Source: Minisyncoccota bacterium
GTDB lineage: Bacteria; Patescibacteriota; Minisyncoccia; Phycocordibacterales; UBA2100
NCBI GenBank assembly: GCA_018061585.1
Contig: JAGOTU010000050.1
Location: 1-6,650, forward strand
Direction of reading: 5' to 3'
Length of the DNA stretch: 6,650 nucleotides
Part shown: positions 1-6,513 of the stretch, one piece after another
Layout of the letters: the number at the start of each line of letters is the position of its first letter
Numbering within the stretch: the stretch's first letter is position 1
Notes under the pieces: generated by a model
Told to the model about the DNA's origin: nothing
Databases searched by the model: none
The model's input: the letters and a program-made list of their open reading frames with translations, nothing else
Made by a program: the position numbers and the translations under genes

Positions 1-890
1 GACCGGCGACCTTTTTCGGAAGCCTCGTATTGATCATCGCCGGCATAGCGATGTATTTTTTGGTGAAAGACGCATCCATCCCTGTGCTGCAGCCGATGGG
101 TCCGATCGCCGGGGCGCAGATGCGGATCATCGTGGCGACGCTGTTGCTCTCGTCGATCATCGTGCTACCGGTATTCTTCCTCCTGTTCTATTTTGCATGG
201 AAGTACCGCGCACATTCGCCGGAGTCTCATGTGCATCACCATCCCACGTGGGACCACGACAATCCTGTCGCGGAGTTCATATGGTGGCTCGTGCCATCCG
301 CGATCATTGCCGTGATCGCTATTATTTCATGGCAGGGTTCGCATGCGCTCGATCCATACGTCCCCCTGGTAGGGGAGAACACGCTCGAAGTGCAGGTCGT
401 TGCCCTCGACTGGAAATGGCTTTTCATATATCCGGATCAGAATATTGCGTCGGTCAACGAGCTCGTCATTCCGGCGGGCGTACCCGTGCATTTCGTGCTC
501 ACCGCGGACGCGCCCATGAACACATTCTGGATCCCGAGTCTCGGCGGCATGATCATGGTGATGCCCGGCATGCAGACACAGTTGTATCTGGCGGCTGACA
601 AACCGGGCAGCTTCTCCGGCTCCTCGGGGAATCTTTCGGGCAAGGGGTTCTCACGCATGACGTTCAAGACACATGCGCTCCCGCAGGATCAGTTCGATGC
701 ATGGGTCGAGCGCGTGCAGGACGAATCCGACACGCCGCTCGATCCTGTTCGGTACGAGATCCTCGCCCGGCCGAGTGAAGCGGACCCTGTTGTGTATTTC
801 CACCCGGTTGATTTGGGCCTGTATACTGCGGTCCACACGAAATATATGACGGAACCCGACGTACGCGACTCAACACACCACGACCTATGA
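1..890 (+). CDS. cyoA: Quinol oxidase bo3 subunit II (CyoA), 5' end cut
   Basis: Subunit II of a bo3-type ubiquinol oxidase in the cytoplasmic membrane, with its globular domain outside. The frame is open from base 3 without a stop. TTG at 30 is a possible start, but the hydrophobic segment begins before it, so the real start probably lies a few codons upstream of the window. Numbering from that TTG, hydrophobic segments lie near the N-terminus, at about 33-57 and at 81-103, followed by a cupredoxin-like domain. Family signatures include FAWKYRA (55-61), ALDWKWLFIYPDQ (125-137) and the PGMQTQL stretch (179-185). The CuA ligand positions are lost: N164, S199, S203 and F207 stand where cytochrome c oxidases have His, Cys, Cys and His. 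This is the quinol oxidase state, as in E. coli CyoA. No cysteine is visible, so the lipoprotein lipobox of E. coli CyoA is missing. A cytoplasmic loop (62-76) is rich in histidine. The stop overlaps the cyoB start (ATGA). Confidence 0.95.
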   Translation, partial: PATFFGSLVLIIAGIAMYFLVKDASIPVLQPMGPIAGAQMRIIVATLLLSSIIVLPVFFLLFYFAWKYRAHSPESHVHHHPTWDHDNPVAEFIWWLVPSAIIAVIAIISWQGSHALDPYVPLVGENTLEVQVVALDWKWLFIYPDQNIASVNELVIPAGVPVHFVLTADAPMNTFWIPSLGGMIMVMPGMQTQLYLAADKPGSFSGSSGNLSGKGFSRMTFKTHALPQDQFDAWVERVQDESDTPLDPVRYEILARPSEADPVVYFHPVDLGLYTAVHTKYMTEPDVRDSTHHDL

Positions 891-2854
891 CGCTCCAATC
901 AGCGCTCTTCGGCACGCTCTCGTTCTCCGTGTTTCCACACGATGTTGTAGCGCTCGGTGGAGTGGCATTCATGCTTACGCTCGCGCTCGTGCTGCTTACG
1001 GTCATCACCAAGCGGGGATTGTGGAGATATCTGTGGCGGGAGTGGTTCACATCGCTCGATGCAAAGAAGATCGGCCTCATGTATATAGCCGTTTCGGTGG
1101 TCATGCTCGTGCGCGGACTTGCCGACGCTATACTCATGCGCTTACAGCAAGCGCTCTCGGTGGGAGAGAGCGTCGGCATTCTCGATCCGGAACATTTTCA
1201 ACAGATATTCTCCGCGCACGGGACCATAATGATCTTTTTTGTGGCGATGGGCCTCATGTTCGGCATCATCAACCTGATCGTGCCGCTGCAGATCGGGACG
1301 CGCGACGTCGCATTCCCGTTCCTGAACTCGGTGAGCTTCTGGCTCTTCGCGTTCGGCGCTGCACTCGTGAATGTGTCATTGGTGCTTGGTGATTTCTCGG
1401 CAGCCGGATGGCTGTCGTATCCGCCGCTCTCCGGGATCGAATTGAGCCCCTCATCCGGTGTCGATTACTGGATATGGAGCCTCCAGATCGGAGGACTGGG
1501 AAGTCTGTTGTCGGGTATCAATTTCCTCACCACCATCGTTACGATGCGTGCAAAGGGGATGACATACATGCGAATGCCGATGTTCGTCTGGACCGTGCTC
1601 GGGGCGATGGCGCTTGTCGTGTTCGCGTTTCCGATACTCACGGTCACGCTCGCACTTCTGTCGCTTGATCGAACGCTCGGCATGCACTTTTTTACCGCGG
1701 CAGCCGGTGGCAACATGATGATGTATGTGAATCTTATTTGGGCGTGGGGACATCCGGAGGTCTACATTCTCATATTGCCCGCGTTCGGCATCTTTTCGGA
1801 GATCGTGCCCGTCTTTTCCGGTAAGAAACTCGCCGGATATGCATCAATGGTGTTCTCCGTGATCGCAATCGTCTTTCTGTCGTTCACCGTGTGGCTGCAT
1901 CACTTTTTTACAATGGGGGCAGGCGCAAATGTGAACGCGGTGTTCGGCATCATGACCGCGGTCATCGCGATACCCACGGGCGTGAAGATATTTAACTGGC
2001 TATTCACCATGTACCGCGGCCGCATACGACTGACGACAGCGATGCAATGGTTCATGGGGTTCGTGGTGTTATTCACGATCGGTGGCGTGACGGGCGTCCT
2101 TCTTTCGGTGCCGCCTGCTGACTACCAGTTGCATAACAGTCTGTTTCTTGTCGCGCACTTCCACAACATGATCGTGAGTGGCGTCTTGTTCGGATACTTT
2201 GCGGGACTCACATTCTGGTTCCCGAAATTCTTTGGATTCCGCCTGAGCGAACGCATCGGTTCGTGGGCGGTGTGGTCTTGGATAGTGGGCTTTGTGCTCG
2301 CATTTACCCCGCTCTACATTCTCGGGTTCATGGGAGCGACGCGCCGCCTCGATCACTACGAGGCCGGTTTGGGTTGGCAAGGCCTGTTCATCGTCGCCGG
2401 AATCGGTGTACTCATTATTGCGGTCGGGGCTATCCTGCAAGTGGTGCAGCTCGTGGTCAGTGTTCGCGATCGGCGTCATACACGTGAGACGACGGGTGAC
2501 CCGTGGGACGGACGATCGCTGGAATGGTCAACGAAATCGCCACCGCCCTCGTACAACTTTGCATCACTCCCCATCGTCCATGCGCGTGATCAGTTCTGGG
2601 CGCTCAAAGAAGGGGGAGTGAAGCCCGAGCAAAACATCGAAGACATTCGTATGCCGAAGAACACCGGGCTTGGTTTCGGGATAGCGGCGTGTGCATTCTT
2701 CTTCGGCTTCGGTGTTATCTGGCATATCGTGTGGATGATCGTGCTGAGTATTTTGGCGGTCATCGTGCTGTTAACGCATCGCGCATTCCAGGAAGACGAT
2801 GATACCGAGTACGTACTTCGTGCCGAAGACATACGACGAATGGAATCCCTATGA
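887..2854 (+). CDS. cyoB: Quinol oxidase bo3 subunit I (CyoB)
   Basis: Catalytic subunit of the heme-copper quinol oxidase: it takes electrons from quinol through heme b to the heme o3-CuB centre, reduces O2 and pumps protons. At 655 residues it matches E. coli CyoB (663) and aligns along its length. By comparison with E. coli, the heme b ligands are H111 and H426 and the heme o3 ligand is H424. The CuB ligands are H289, H338 and H339, with Y293 placed for the His-Tyr crosslink in the GHPEVY motif. D-channel residues N129, D140, N147 and E291 are present, as is the K-channel lysine K367 (PTGVKIFNW). The ubiquinol-site residues R76, D80, H103 and Q106 are also kept, as are propionate arginines R486-R487. 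This is therefore an A-type enzyme expected to be active. The ATG at 887 overlaps the cyoA stop by 4 bases, and no strong ribosome-binding site precedes it, so translation is probably coupled to cyoA. Confidence 0.98.
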   Translation: MTLQSALFGTLSFSVFPHDVVALGGVAFMLTLALVLLTVITKRGLWRYLWREWFTSLDAKKIGLMYIAVSVVMLVRGLADAILMRLQQALSVGESVGILDPEHFQQIFSAHGTIMIFFVAMGLMFGIINLIVPLQIGTRDVAFPFLNSVSFWLFAFGAALVNVSLVLGDFSAAGWLSYPPLSGIELSPSSGVDYWIWSLQIGGLGSLLSGINFLTTIVTMRAKGMTYMRMPMFVWTVLGAMALVVFAFPILTVTLALLSLDRTLGMHFFTAAAGGNMMMYVNLIWAWGHPEVYILILPAFGIFSEIVPVFSGKKLAGYASMVFSVIAIVFLSFTVWLHHFFTMGAGANVNAVFGIMTAVIAIPTGVKIFNWLFTMYRGRIRLTTAMQWFMGFVVLFTIGGVTGVLLSVPPADYQLHNSLFLVAHFHNMIVSGVLFGYFAGLTFWFPKFFGFRLSERIGSWAVWSWIVGFVLAFTPLYILGFMGATRRLDHYEAGLGWQGLFIVAGIGVLIIAVGAILQVVQLVVSVRDRRHTRETTGDPWDGRSLEWSTKSPPPSYNFASLPIVHARDQFWALKEGGVKPEQNIEDIRMPKNTGLGFGIAACAFFFGFGVIWHIVWMIVLSILAVIVLLTHRAFQEDDDTEYVLRAEDIRRMESL

Positions 2855-3447
2855 TGAACGCCCCGCACATACATGAGGTATCAGAGTCCATCCGCGAGGA
2901 CTCGAAGACAATGTACGGTTTTTGGGTATATCTGATGACGGACTTCGTGTTGTTCGCATCGCTGTTCTCGGTGTTCATTGTTCTGCGCGGCAACGTGTTC
3001 GCGCATGGAACGGCAGATCTATTCAGTATGCCCGGTGTGCTCGCCGAAACCTTGATACTGCTCGTGAGCTCACTTACGTCGGGATTATTCCTGCTTGCTG
3101 CGCGCGCTGGCAACAAACAGACGACGCTCGCATGGATGTTCGTGACAGCGGTGCTTGGCGTCGCGTTCCTGTGCATCGAGGTCGCTGAATTCCGCTCACT
3201 TATTTTAGAAGGCAATGGACCGCAGAAGAACGGATTCCTTTCGGCGTTCTTTACGCTCGTGGGAACACACGGACTGCACATCGTTGCAGGCGTCATTTGG
3301 ATGCTTACGCTCGCGGCCGCCATCGTGCAGCACGGACTGACCCGCGGAAATATGCGCAAACTGATGCTGCTCGGGATGTTCTGGCACTTCCTTGATATTG
3401 TATGGATCTTTATATTTACGATCGTGTACCTCATTGCAACCGTATGA
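2851..3447 (+). CDS. cyoC: Quinol oxidase bo3 subunit III (CyoC)
   Basis: Subunit III of the bo3 quinol oxidase, an integral membrane protein that in this family supports assembly and stability of the complex and has no metal centre. It has 198 residues, close to E. coli CyoC (204). Five membrane segments are visible at about 23-45, 63-83, 93-115, 133-156 and 174-197, as in the CyoC type. Recognisable signatures are YGFWVYLMTD (22-31), the membrane glutamate E67, FLSAFFTLVGTHGLH (129-143) and FWHFLDIVWI (177-186). ATG codons at 2851 and 2854 are back to back, so the start is ambiguous by one residue. The first gives the same 4-base ATGA overlap seen at the neighbouring junctions and is preferred. 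A weak GGAA lies 5 bases before it. Confidence 0.96.
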   Translation: MMNAPHIHEVSESIREDSKTMYGFWVYLMTDFVLFASLFSVFIVLRGNVFAHGTADLFSMPGVLAETLILLVSSLTSGLFLLAARAGNKQTTLAWMFVTAVLGVAFLCIEVAEFRSLILEGNGPQKNGFLSAFFTLVGTHGLHIVAGVIWMLTLAAAIVQHGLTRGNMRKLMLLGMFWHFLDIVWIFIFTIVYLIATV

Positions 3448-3833
3448 GCGCCAATGACTATTTCGGGGATGTAGGAATGTGGCACAAGGGTGCGCGGCAC
3501 GTAGGAGCTACGTACCTCTTGGGATTCATCCTTTCGCTCCTCCTCACGCTCGGAGCATACGCCGCCGCAGTGTACGACCTAGTTTCCGCGAACATACTCG
3601 TGCCGCTCGTGCTCGTGCTCGCGTGTTTGCAGTTCATGGTGCAGGTTCTCGGATTCCTGCACGTGAGCGGTGCGCGGTCCTCGCGTGACCGGCTTATCGC
3701 ACTCGGTGCCACTACTATAATCATTCTGATACTCGTGATTGGTTCGATGTGGATCATGAACACTCTTGATGAACGAATGATGCCGGACGAGGCGCAGATG
3801 GAACGCTACATGCAGCGGCAACAGGGGATCTGA
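3444..3833 (+). CDS. cyoD: Quinol oxidase bo3 subunit IV (CyoD)
   Basis: Small membrane subunit IV of the bo3 quinol oxidase, thought in this family to aid assembly of the heme-copper core. I place the start at the ATG at 3444, which overlaps the cyoC stop as ATGA and gives 129 residues. An in-frame ATG at 3402 would add 14 residues encoded inside the cyoC tail and is unlikely. Three membrane segments lie at about 20-43, 51-73 and 84-106. Family marks are TYLLGFILSLLLT (23-35), VQVLGFLHV (66-74) and VIGSMWIMNTL (98-108), matching E. coli CyoD in order. E. coli CyoD has 109 residues; here the extra length is partly a C-terminal tail (about 108-129) rich in Met, Gln and charged residues. It sits between cyoC and cyoE, with only 2 bases before cyoE. 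Confidence 0.93.
   Translation: MSANDYFGDVGMWHKGARHVGATYLLGFILSLLLTLGAYAAAVYDLVSANILVPLVLVLACLQFMVQVLGFLHVSGARSSRDRLIALGATTIIILILVIGSMWIMNTLDERMMPDEAQMERYMQRQQGI
3823..3828 (+). promoter_or_regulatory. Probable ribosome-binding site for cyoE
   Basis: AGGGGA lies 7 bases before the cyoE ATG at 3836, inside the last codons of cyoD. It is the only clear Shine-Dalgarno-like sequence within the cyo operon. It coincides with the only internal junction where the genes do not overlap, which suggests that cyoE can initiate independently of stop-start coupling. Confidence 0.5.
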
Positions 3834-3835
3834 GT

Positions 3836-4690
3836 ATGTTCAAAGCGTACTATCGACTCACAAAACCGGGCATCGTCTACGGAAACGTATTCACCGTCAT
3901 TGCCGGATTTCTATTTGCGTCCCACTTCAAATTCGCACCGTTTGTTCTCCTTTCAGTTGTCGTCGGAATGGCGCTGGTGATCGCAGGATCCTGCGTGTTC
4001 AACAATGTTCTTGATAGGGGTGTAGACGCAAAAATGGAGCGCACCAAGAGTCGTGCGCTCGTGACGGGCCTCATCGGCGTACGGGGCGCACTCGTGTACG
4101 GCGGGGTATTGGTCGTCGTCGGAATTTCCGTGCTCGTGTTCGGCACGAATGCGCTCAGCGCGGGCGTGGCGCTCTTCGGTGTGATCTTTTATGTGCTCAT
4201 ATACGGATATGCAAAGCGAGCCTCACAACTCGGCACCATTGTAGGCTCAGTTGCAGGCGCAGTGCCCATACTTGCCGGCTACACCGCATTCGCGAATCGC
4301 ATCGACACGCCCGGCGTTATCCTTTTTCTTGCACTTGTCTTGTGGCAGATGCCGCACTTTTATGCGATCGCGATATACCGACTGAAGGATTATACGGACG
4401 CGGGCATTCCCGTTCTGCCGGCCATGATAGGTGTGCGCAACACCAAGTTCGCGATCATCGCCTATATCATCGTGTTCGTGCTTGCCGAGATCTCGCTGTT
4501 CGTTATCGGAGAGGTCGGGTATTTGTACGTGGCGATCATATGCGGGTACGGGATCGCATGGCTGTCGCGTGCCGTGAGCGGCCTGCATGCGGCGGATGAC
4601 GTTGTGTGGGCCAAGGGGGTATTCCTGTTCTCCGTTCAGGTACTGATCGCGTTCAGTGTTGCGATCTCTCTCGGGCGCCTTTTCTTGTGA
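3836..4690 (+). CDS. cyoE: Protoheme IX farnesyltransferase (heme O synthase, CyoE)
   Basis: UbiA-type membrane prenyltransferase that attaches a farnesyl group to heme b, giving heme O for the o3 site of the oxidase encoded just upstream. It has 284 residues, the usual family size, and is largely hydrophobic with about nine membrane segments. The N-terminus YRLTKPGIVYGN (6-17) is typical. The first Asp-rich motif is intact: N56, N57, D60 and D64 followed by MERTKSR (67-73), the Mg-prenyl diphosphate site. The second conserved region includes YAKRASQLGT (125-134) and a GAVPILAGY stretch (141-149), close to the E. coli CyoE form. WQMPHFYAIAIYRLKDY (170-186) and GIPVLP (190-195) follow. No heme A synthase gene is in the window, so heme O is probably the final product used. 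The gene starts 2 bases after the cyoD stop and ends the cyo operon. Confidence 0.96.
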   Translation: MFKAYYRLTKPGIVYGNVFTVIAGFLFASHFKFAPFVLLSVVVGMALVIAGSCVFNNVLDRGVDAKMERTKSRALVTGLIGVRGALVYGGVLVVVGISVLVFGTNALSAGVALFGVIFYVLIYGYAKRASQLGTIVGSVAGAVPILAGYTAFANRIDTPGVILFLALVLWQMPHFYAIAIYRLKDYTDAGIPVLPAMIGVRNTKFAIIAYIIVFVLAEISLFVIGEVGYLYVAIICGYGIAWLSRAVSGLHAADDVVWAKGVFLFSVQVLIAFSVAISLGRLFL

Positions 4691-4694
4691 GCGC

Positions 4695-4722
4695 TTGCAC
4701 ACCGGTTCTTCATGTGTACTAT
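4695..4722 (+). promoter_or_regulatory. Possible promoter for the regulator-transporter pair
   Basis: A weak sigma70-like pair can be drawn: TTGCAC at 4695-4700 (3 of 6 consensus) and TACTAT at 4717-4722 (4 of 6), spaced 16 bases. It would start transcription around 4729, within the palindrome at 4723-4738 and only about 12 bases before the preferred start codon at 4742. The position fits repression by a protein bound to the palindrome. The match to consensus is modest, and read-through from the cyo operon is equally possible because no terminator is seen after cyoE. Confidence 0.3.
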
Positions 4723-4738
4723 GTTCGTATATACGAAC
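4723..4738. promoter_or_regulatory. 16-bp perfect palindrome, candidate operator of the DtxR/MntR-type regulator
   Basis: GTTCGTATATACGAAC reads identically on both strands over 16 bases, with no mismatch and no spacer. It ends 3 bases before the preferred start codon of the metal-regulator gene. DtxR/MntR-family proteins bind palindromes as dimers, often in front of their own or their transporter's gene, so this is the natural operator for the downstream pair. The sequence does not visibly match the DtxR or MntR boxes I know, so the assignment rests on position and symmetry. I noticed no second copy in the window. Confidence 0.6.
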
Positions 4739-4741
4739 TTT

Positions 4742-5149
4742 ATGGCACTTACGATAACCAAAGAGGACTATCTGCGCGCGATATTCCGGCTCCAGGAGGA
4801 CGGGGCAGAGACCGTGCGTGCGGTAGATCTCGCGGCGAAACTCGGCCTCAGTAAATCGACGGTCTCGGAGCGTATCCAAGAGCTCGTGTCTCAAAAACTC
4901 ATTTCTTCGCCGAAATACGGCACCATTACTCTAACGCGGAAGGGGAAGGCGATCGCACAGAATCTCACACGCAAGCATCGGCTCATTGAAGTCTTTCTCA
5001 CGAAGGTTCTGCACATGAGCGAGCGCGATGTCCATGCCGAGGCGCATGCGCTTGAGCACGCCATCAGCGACAACGTCGCCGCTCGTCTCGAGAAATTGCT
5101 CGGCTCACCGACCACCGACCCGCACGGGAAACGCATTCCCAAAAAATAA
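4742..5149 (+). CDS. DtxR/MntR-family metal-dependent transcriptional repressor
   Basis: Dimeric DNA-binding repressor that senses divalent metal (Mn or Fe). From the ATG at 4742 it has 135 residues. A winged helix occupies about 5-70, with recognition helix SKSTVSERIQEL (37-48) and a wing at 56-68. A dimerisation/metal domain (71-133) ends in DPHGKRIP (126-133). It stops there and lacks the C-terminal SH3-like domain of DtxR, so it is MntR-sized. Metal-site residues line up with DtxR numbering: H79, E83, H98, E105 and H106 are conserved. D9 replaces DtxR M10, as in MntR, and H102 replaces DtxR C102 or MntR E99. ATG at 4712 would add ten residues (MCTMFVYTNF) and place the palindrome inside the gene. 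The later start is preferred because family homology begins near TKEDYLRAIF. No Shine-Dalgarno sequence is visible. mntH follows after 12 bases, pointing to manganese as the likely ligand, but iron cannot be excluded. Confidence 0.9.
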   Translation: MALTITKEDYLRAIFRLQEDGAETVRAVDLAAKLGLSKSTVSERIQELVSQKLISSPKYGTITLTRKGKAIAQNLTRKHRLIEVFLTKVLHMSERDVHAEAHALEHAISDNVAARLEKLLGSPTTDPHGKRIPKK

Positions 5150-5161
5150 TCACACATTAGT

Positions 5162-6463
5162 ATGGACGATCAAACCAGATCACTTTCAGAGGTACATCGC
5201 AGTGTCGACGTGCCCAAAACAGCTTCGTTTATCCGCAAACTATTTGCATTCTCCGGCCCCGGCTATCTCGTCGCGGTCGGCTACATGGATCCGGGTAACT
5301 GGGCGACCGATCTCGCAGGCGGATCACAATTCGGCTATGCGCTGTTGTTCGTGATCGCGCTCTCGAGCGTGATCGCCATGATCCTGCAGCACCTTGCCGC
5401 AAAAGTCGGTATCGTCACCGGACGTGACCTCGCACAACTGTGTCGCGAAACATATTCAAAGCCGGTGAGCATGCTCTTATGGATCTCTGCTGAGCTGATG
5501 ATAATCGCGTGCGATCTTGCCGAGGTCATCGGCTCTGCGATCGCACTCAATTTACTTTTCGGGATCCCGCTCGTTGTCGGCATTCTTATCACTGCGGGGG
5601 ATGTACTCTTGCTGCTGCTCTTGCAGAACAAAGGGTTCCGGTACTTGGAAGCGCTTATCATCGTACTCATCGCGACGATCGTAGCGTGCTTCGGCTTTGA
5701 GCTCGCAATTGCGCATCCCGCGATCGGGCCGCTCCTTGCCGGATTCATCCCGACGACCGAACTGTTCACCAATACAGAGATGCTTTATATCGCGCTCGGC
5801 ATCATCGGTGCTACCGTGATGCCGCACAACTTGTTCATTCACTCGTCGGTCGTACAAACACGTCGCTACGAGGAGCACGAGGAGGGCAAGCGCGAAGCAG
5901 TGAAGTTCGCGACCTATGATTCCATGATAGCGCTCACCATCGCGTTCTTCGTGAATGCATCTATTCTCATCGTTGCGGCAGCAGCGTTCTACTCGACCGG
6001 CCACACCGACGTGACCGAGATCGAAGATGCGTACTATCTACTCGCGCCGGTCCTCGGCGTGTCGTTCGCAGGCATCCTCTTCGGTGTCGCACTCTTGGCG
6101 GCCGGACAGAATTCGACGATCACCGGCACGCTTGCCGGGCAGATCATCATGGAAGGGTTCCTGAAGTGGAGGATCAAACCGTGGCTGCGGCGCATCATCA
6201 CACGACTCATCGCAATCGTGCCTGCGCTCGCTGTCATCATCTTCTTCCAGGACTACGGACTGGGTAAGCTCCTCATTCTGTCGCAGGTCATCCTCAGCAT
6301 TCAGCTCCCGTTCATTGTGATCCCGCTCGTGCGCTTTTCGGGCAACGCAGCGATGATGGGCCCGTTCAAGAACGGACGGATACTCGCATCCGTGTCTTAC
6401 GTGATCGCAACCGTGCTCGTCGTATTGAACGGTTGGCTCATCTATTCATCTGTGTTTCTCTAA
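5162..6463 (+). CDS. mntH: Nramp-family divalent metal (Mn/Fe) importer
   Basis: Proton-coupled divalent metal transporter in the cytoplasmic membrane, expected to import Mn(II) and perhaps Fe(II). It has 433 residues, normal for bacterial MntH, with about eleven hydrophobic segments after a short polar N-terminus (1-25). The substrate site is intact: the DPGN motif in the first helix (D43, N46) and the sixth-helix motif ATVMPHN (217-223) with M220 and H222. These match the metal ligands and proton-path residues known in Nramp structures. A further Nramp signature, GQNSTITGTLAGQ (315-327), is present in the eighth helix region. The Met in the sixth helix marks a transition-metal Nramp and not the Mg or Al type. 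It lies 12 bases after the regulator gene and is probably co-transcribed under the same palindrome. No clear ribosome-binding site precedes the ATG. Confidence 0.95.
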   Translation: MDDQTRSLSEVHRSVDVPKTASFIRKLFAFSGPGYLVAVGYMDPGNWATDLAGGSQFGYALLFVIALSSVIAMILQHLAAKVGIVTGRDLAQLCRETYSKPVSMLLWISAELMIIACDLAEVIGSAIALNLLFGIPLVVGILITAGDVLLLLLLQNKGFRYLEALIIVLIATIVACFGFELAIAHPAIGPLLAGFIPTTELFTNTEMLYIALGIIGATVMPHNLFIHSSVVQTRRYEEHEEGKREAVKFATYDSMIALTIAFFVNASILIVAAAAFYSTGHTDVTEIEDAYYLLAPVLGVSFAGILFGVALLAAGQNSTITGTLAGQIIMEGFLKWRIKPWLRRIITRLIAIVPALAVIIFFQDYGLGKLLILSQVILSIQLPFIVIPLVRFSGNAAMMGPFKNGRILASVSYVIATVLVVLNGWLIYSSVFL

Positions 6464-6513
6464 TCGGTAGTTAGTGGCATAGTGGGGTCCGGTAATAGGG
6501 CAGGGAGAATGTG
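6464..6513 (+). promoter_or_regulatory. mntH-purK intergenic gap with purK ribosome-binding site
   Basis: This 50-base gap holds a good Shine-Dalgarno sequence, AGGGAG at 6502-6507, 6 bases before the ATG at 6514. This spacing favours the ATG over the adjacent in-frame GTG at 6511. I see no rho-independent terminator after mntH and no convincing promoter, so purK may be read from upstream or from a weak promoter not recognisable by eye. Confidence 0.5.

Noticed and set aside
541..660. CuA centre, which would make this a cytochrome c oxidase
   Set aside because: The two Cys and two His ligand positions are S199, S203, F207 and N164, so no CuA can form. The proteins also match the quinol oxidase type throughout.
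664..1179. Minus-strand reading frame (171 codons) across the cyoA-cyoB junction
   Set aside because: It is antisense to two conserved genes and its translation shows no recognisable family.
2760..3500. Long minus-strand reading frame (246 codons) opposite cyoC
   Set aside because: It lies antisense to the unmistakable cyoC and the ends of cyoB and cyoD, has low-complexity Ser/Thr/Arg-rich translation and no recognisable domain. It is a shadow of the real genes.
3605..3622. Short tandem repeat of CTCGTG in cyoD
   Set aside because: It is a run of Leu-Val codons in a membrane helix, and similar words recur in the other hydrophobic genes as codon preference.
887..4690. Recoded TGA (as in some Patescibacteria lineages)
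   Set aside because: All cyo genes end in TGA at the expected family length, and tryptophan and glycine positions do not use TGA internally.
4672..4698. Terminator hairpin after cyoE
   Set aside because: Short GCGC words flank the cyoE stop and could pair weakly, but the stem is only about four base pairs and no T-run follows.
4723..4738. LexA (SOS) box
   Set aside because: The half-sites GTTC and GAAC occur, but in the opposite order to the Gram-positive LexA box (GAAC-N4-GTTC) and with wider spacing. A metal regulator next door explains the palindrome better.
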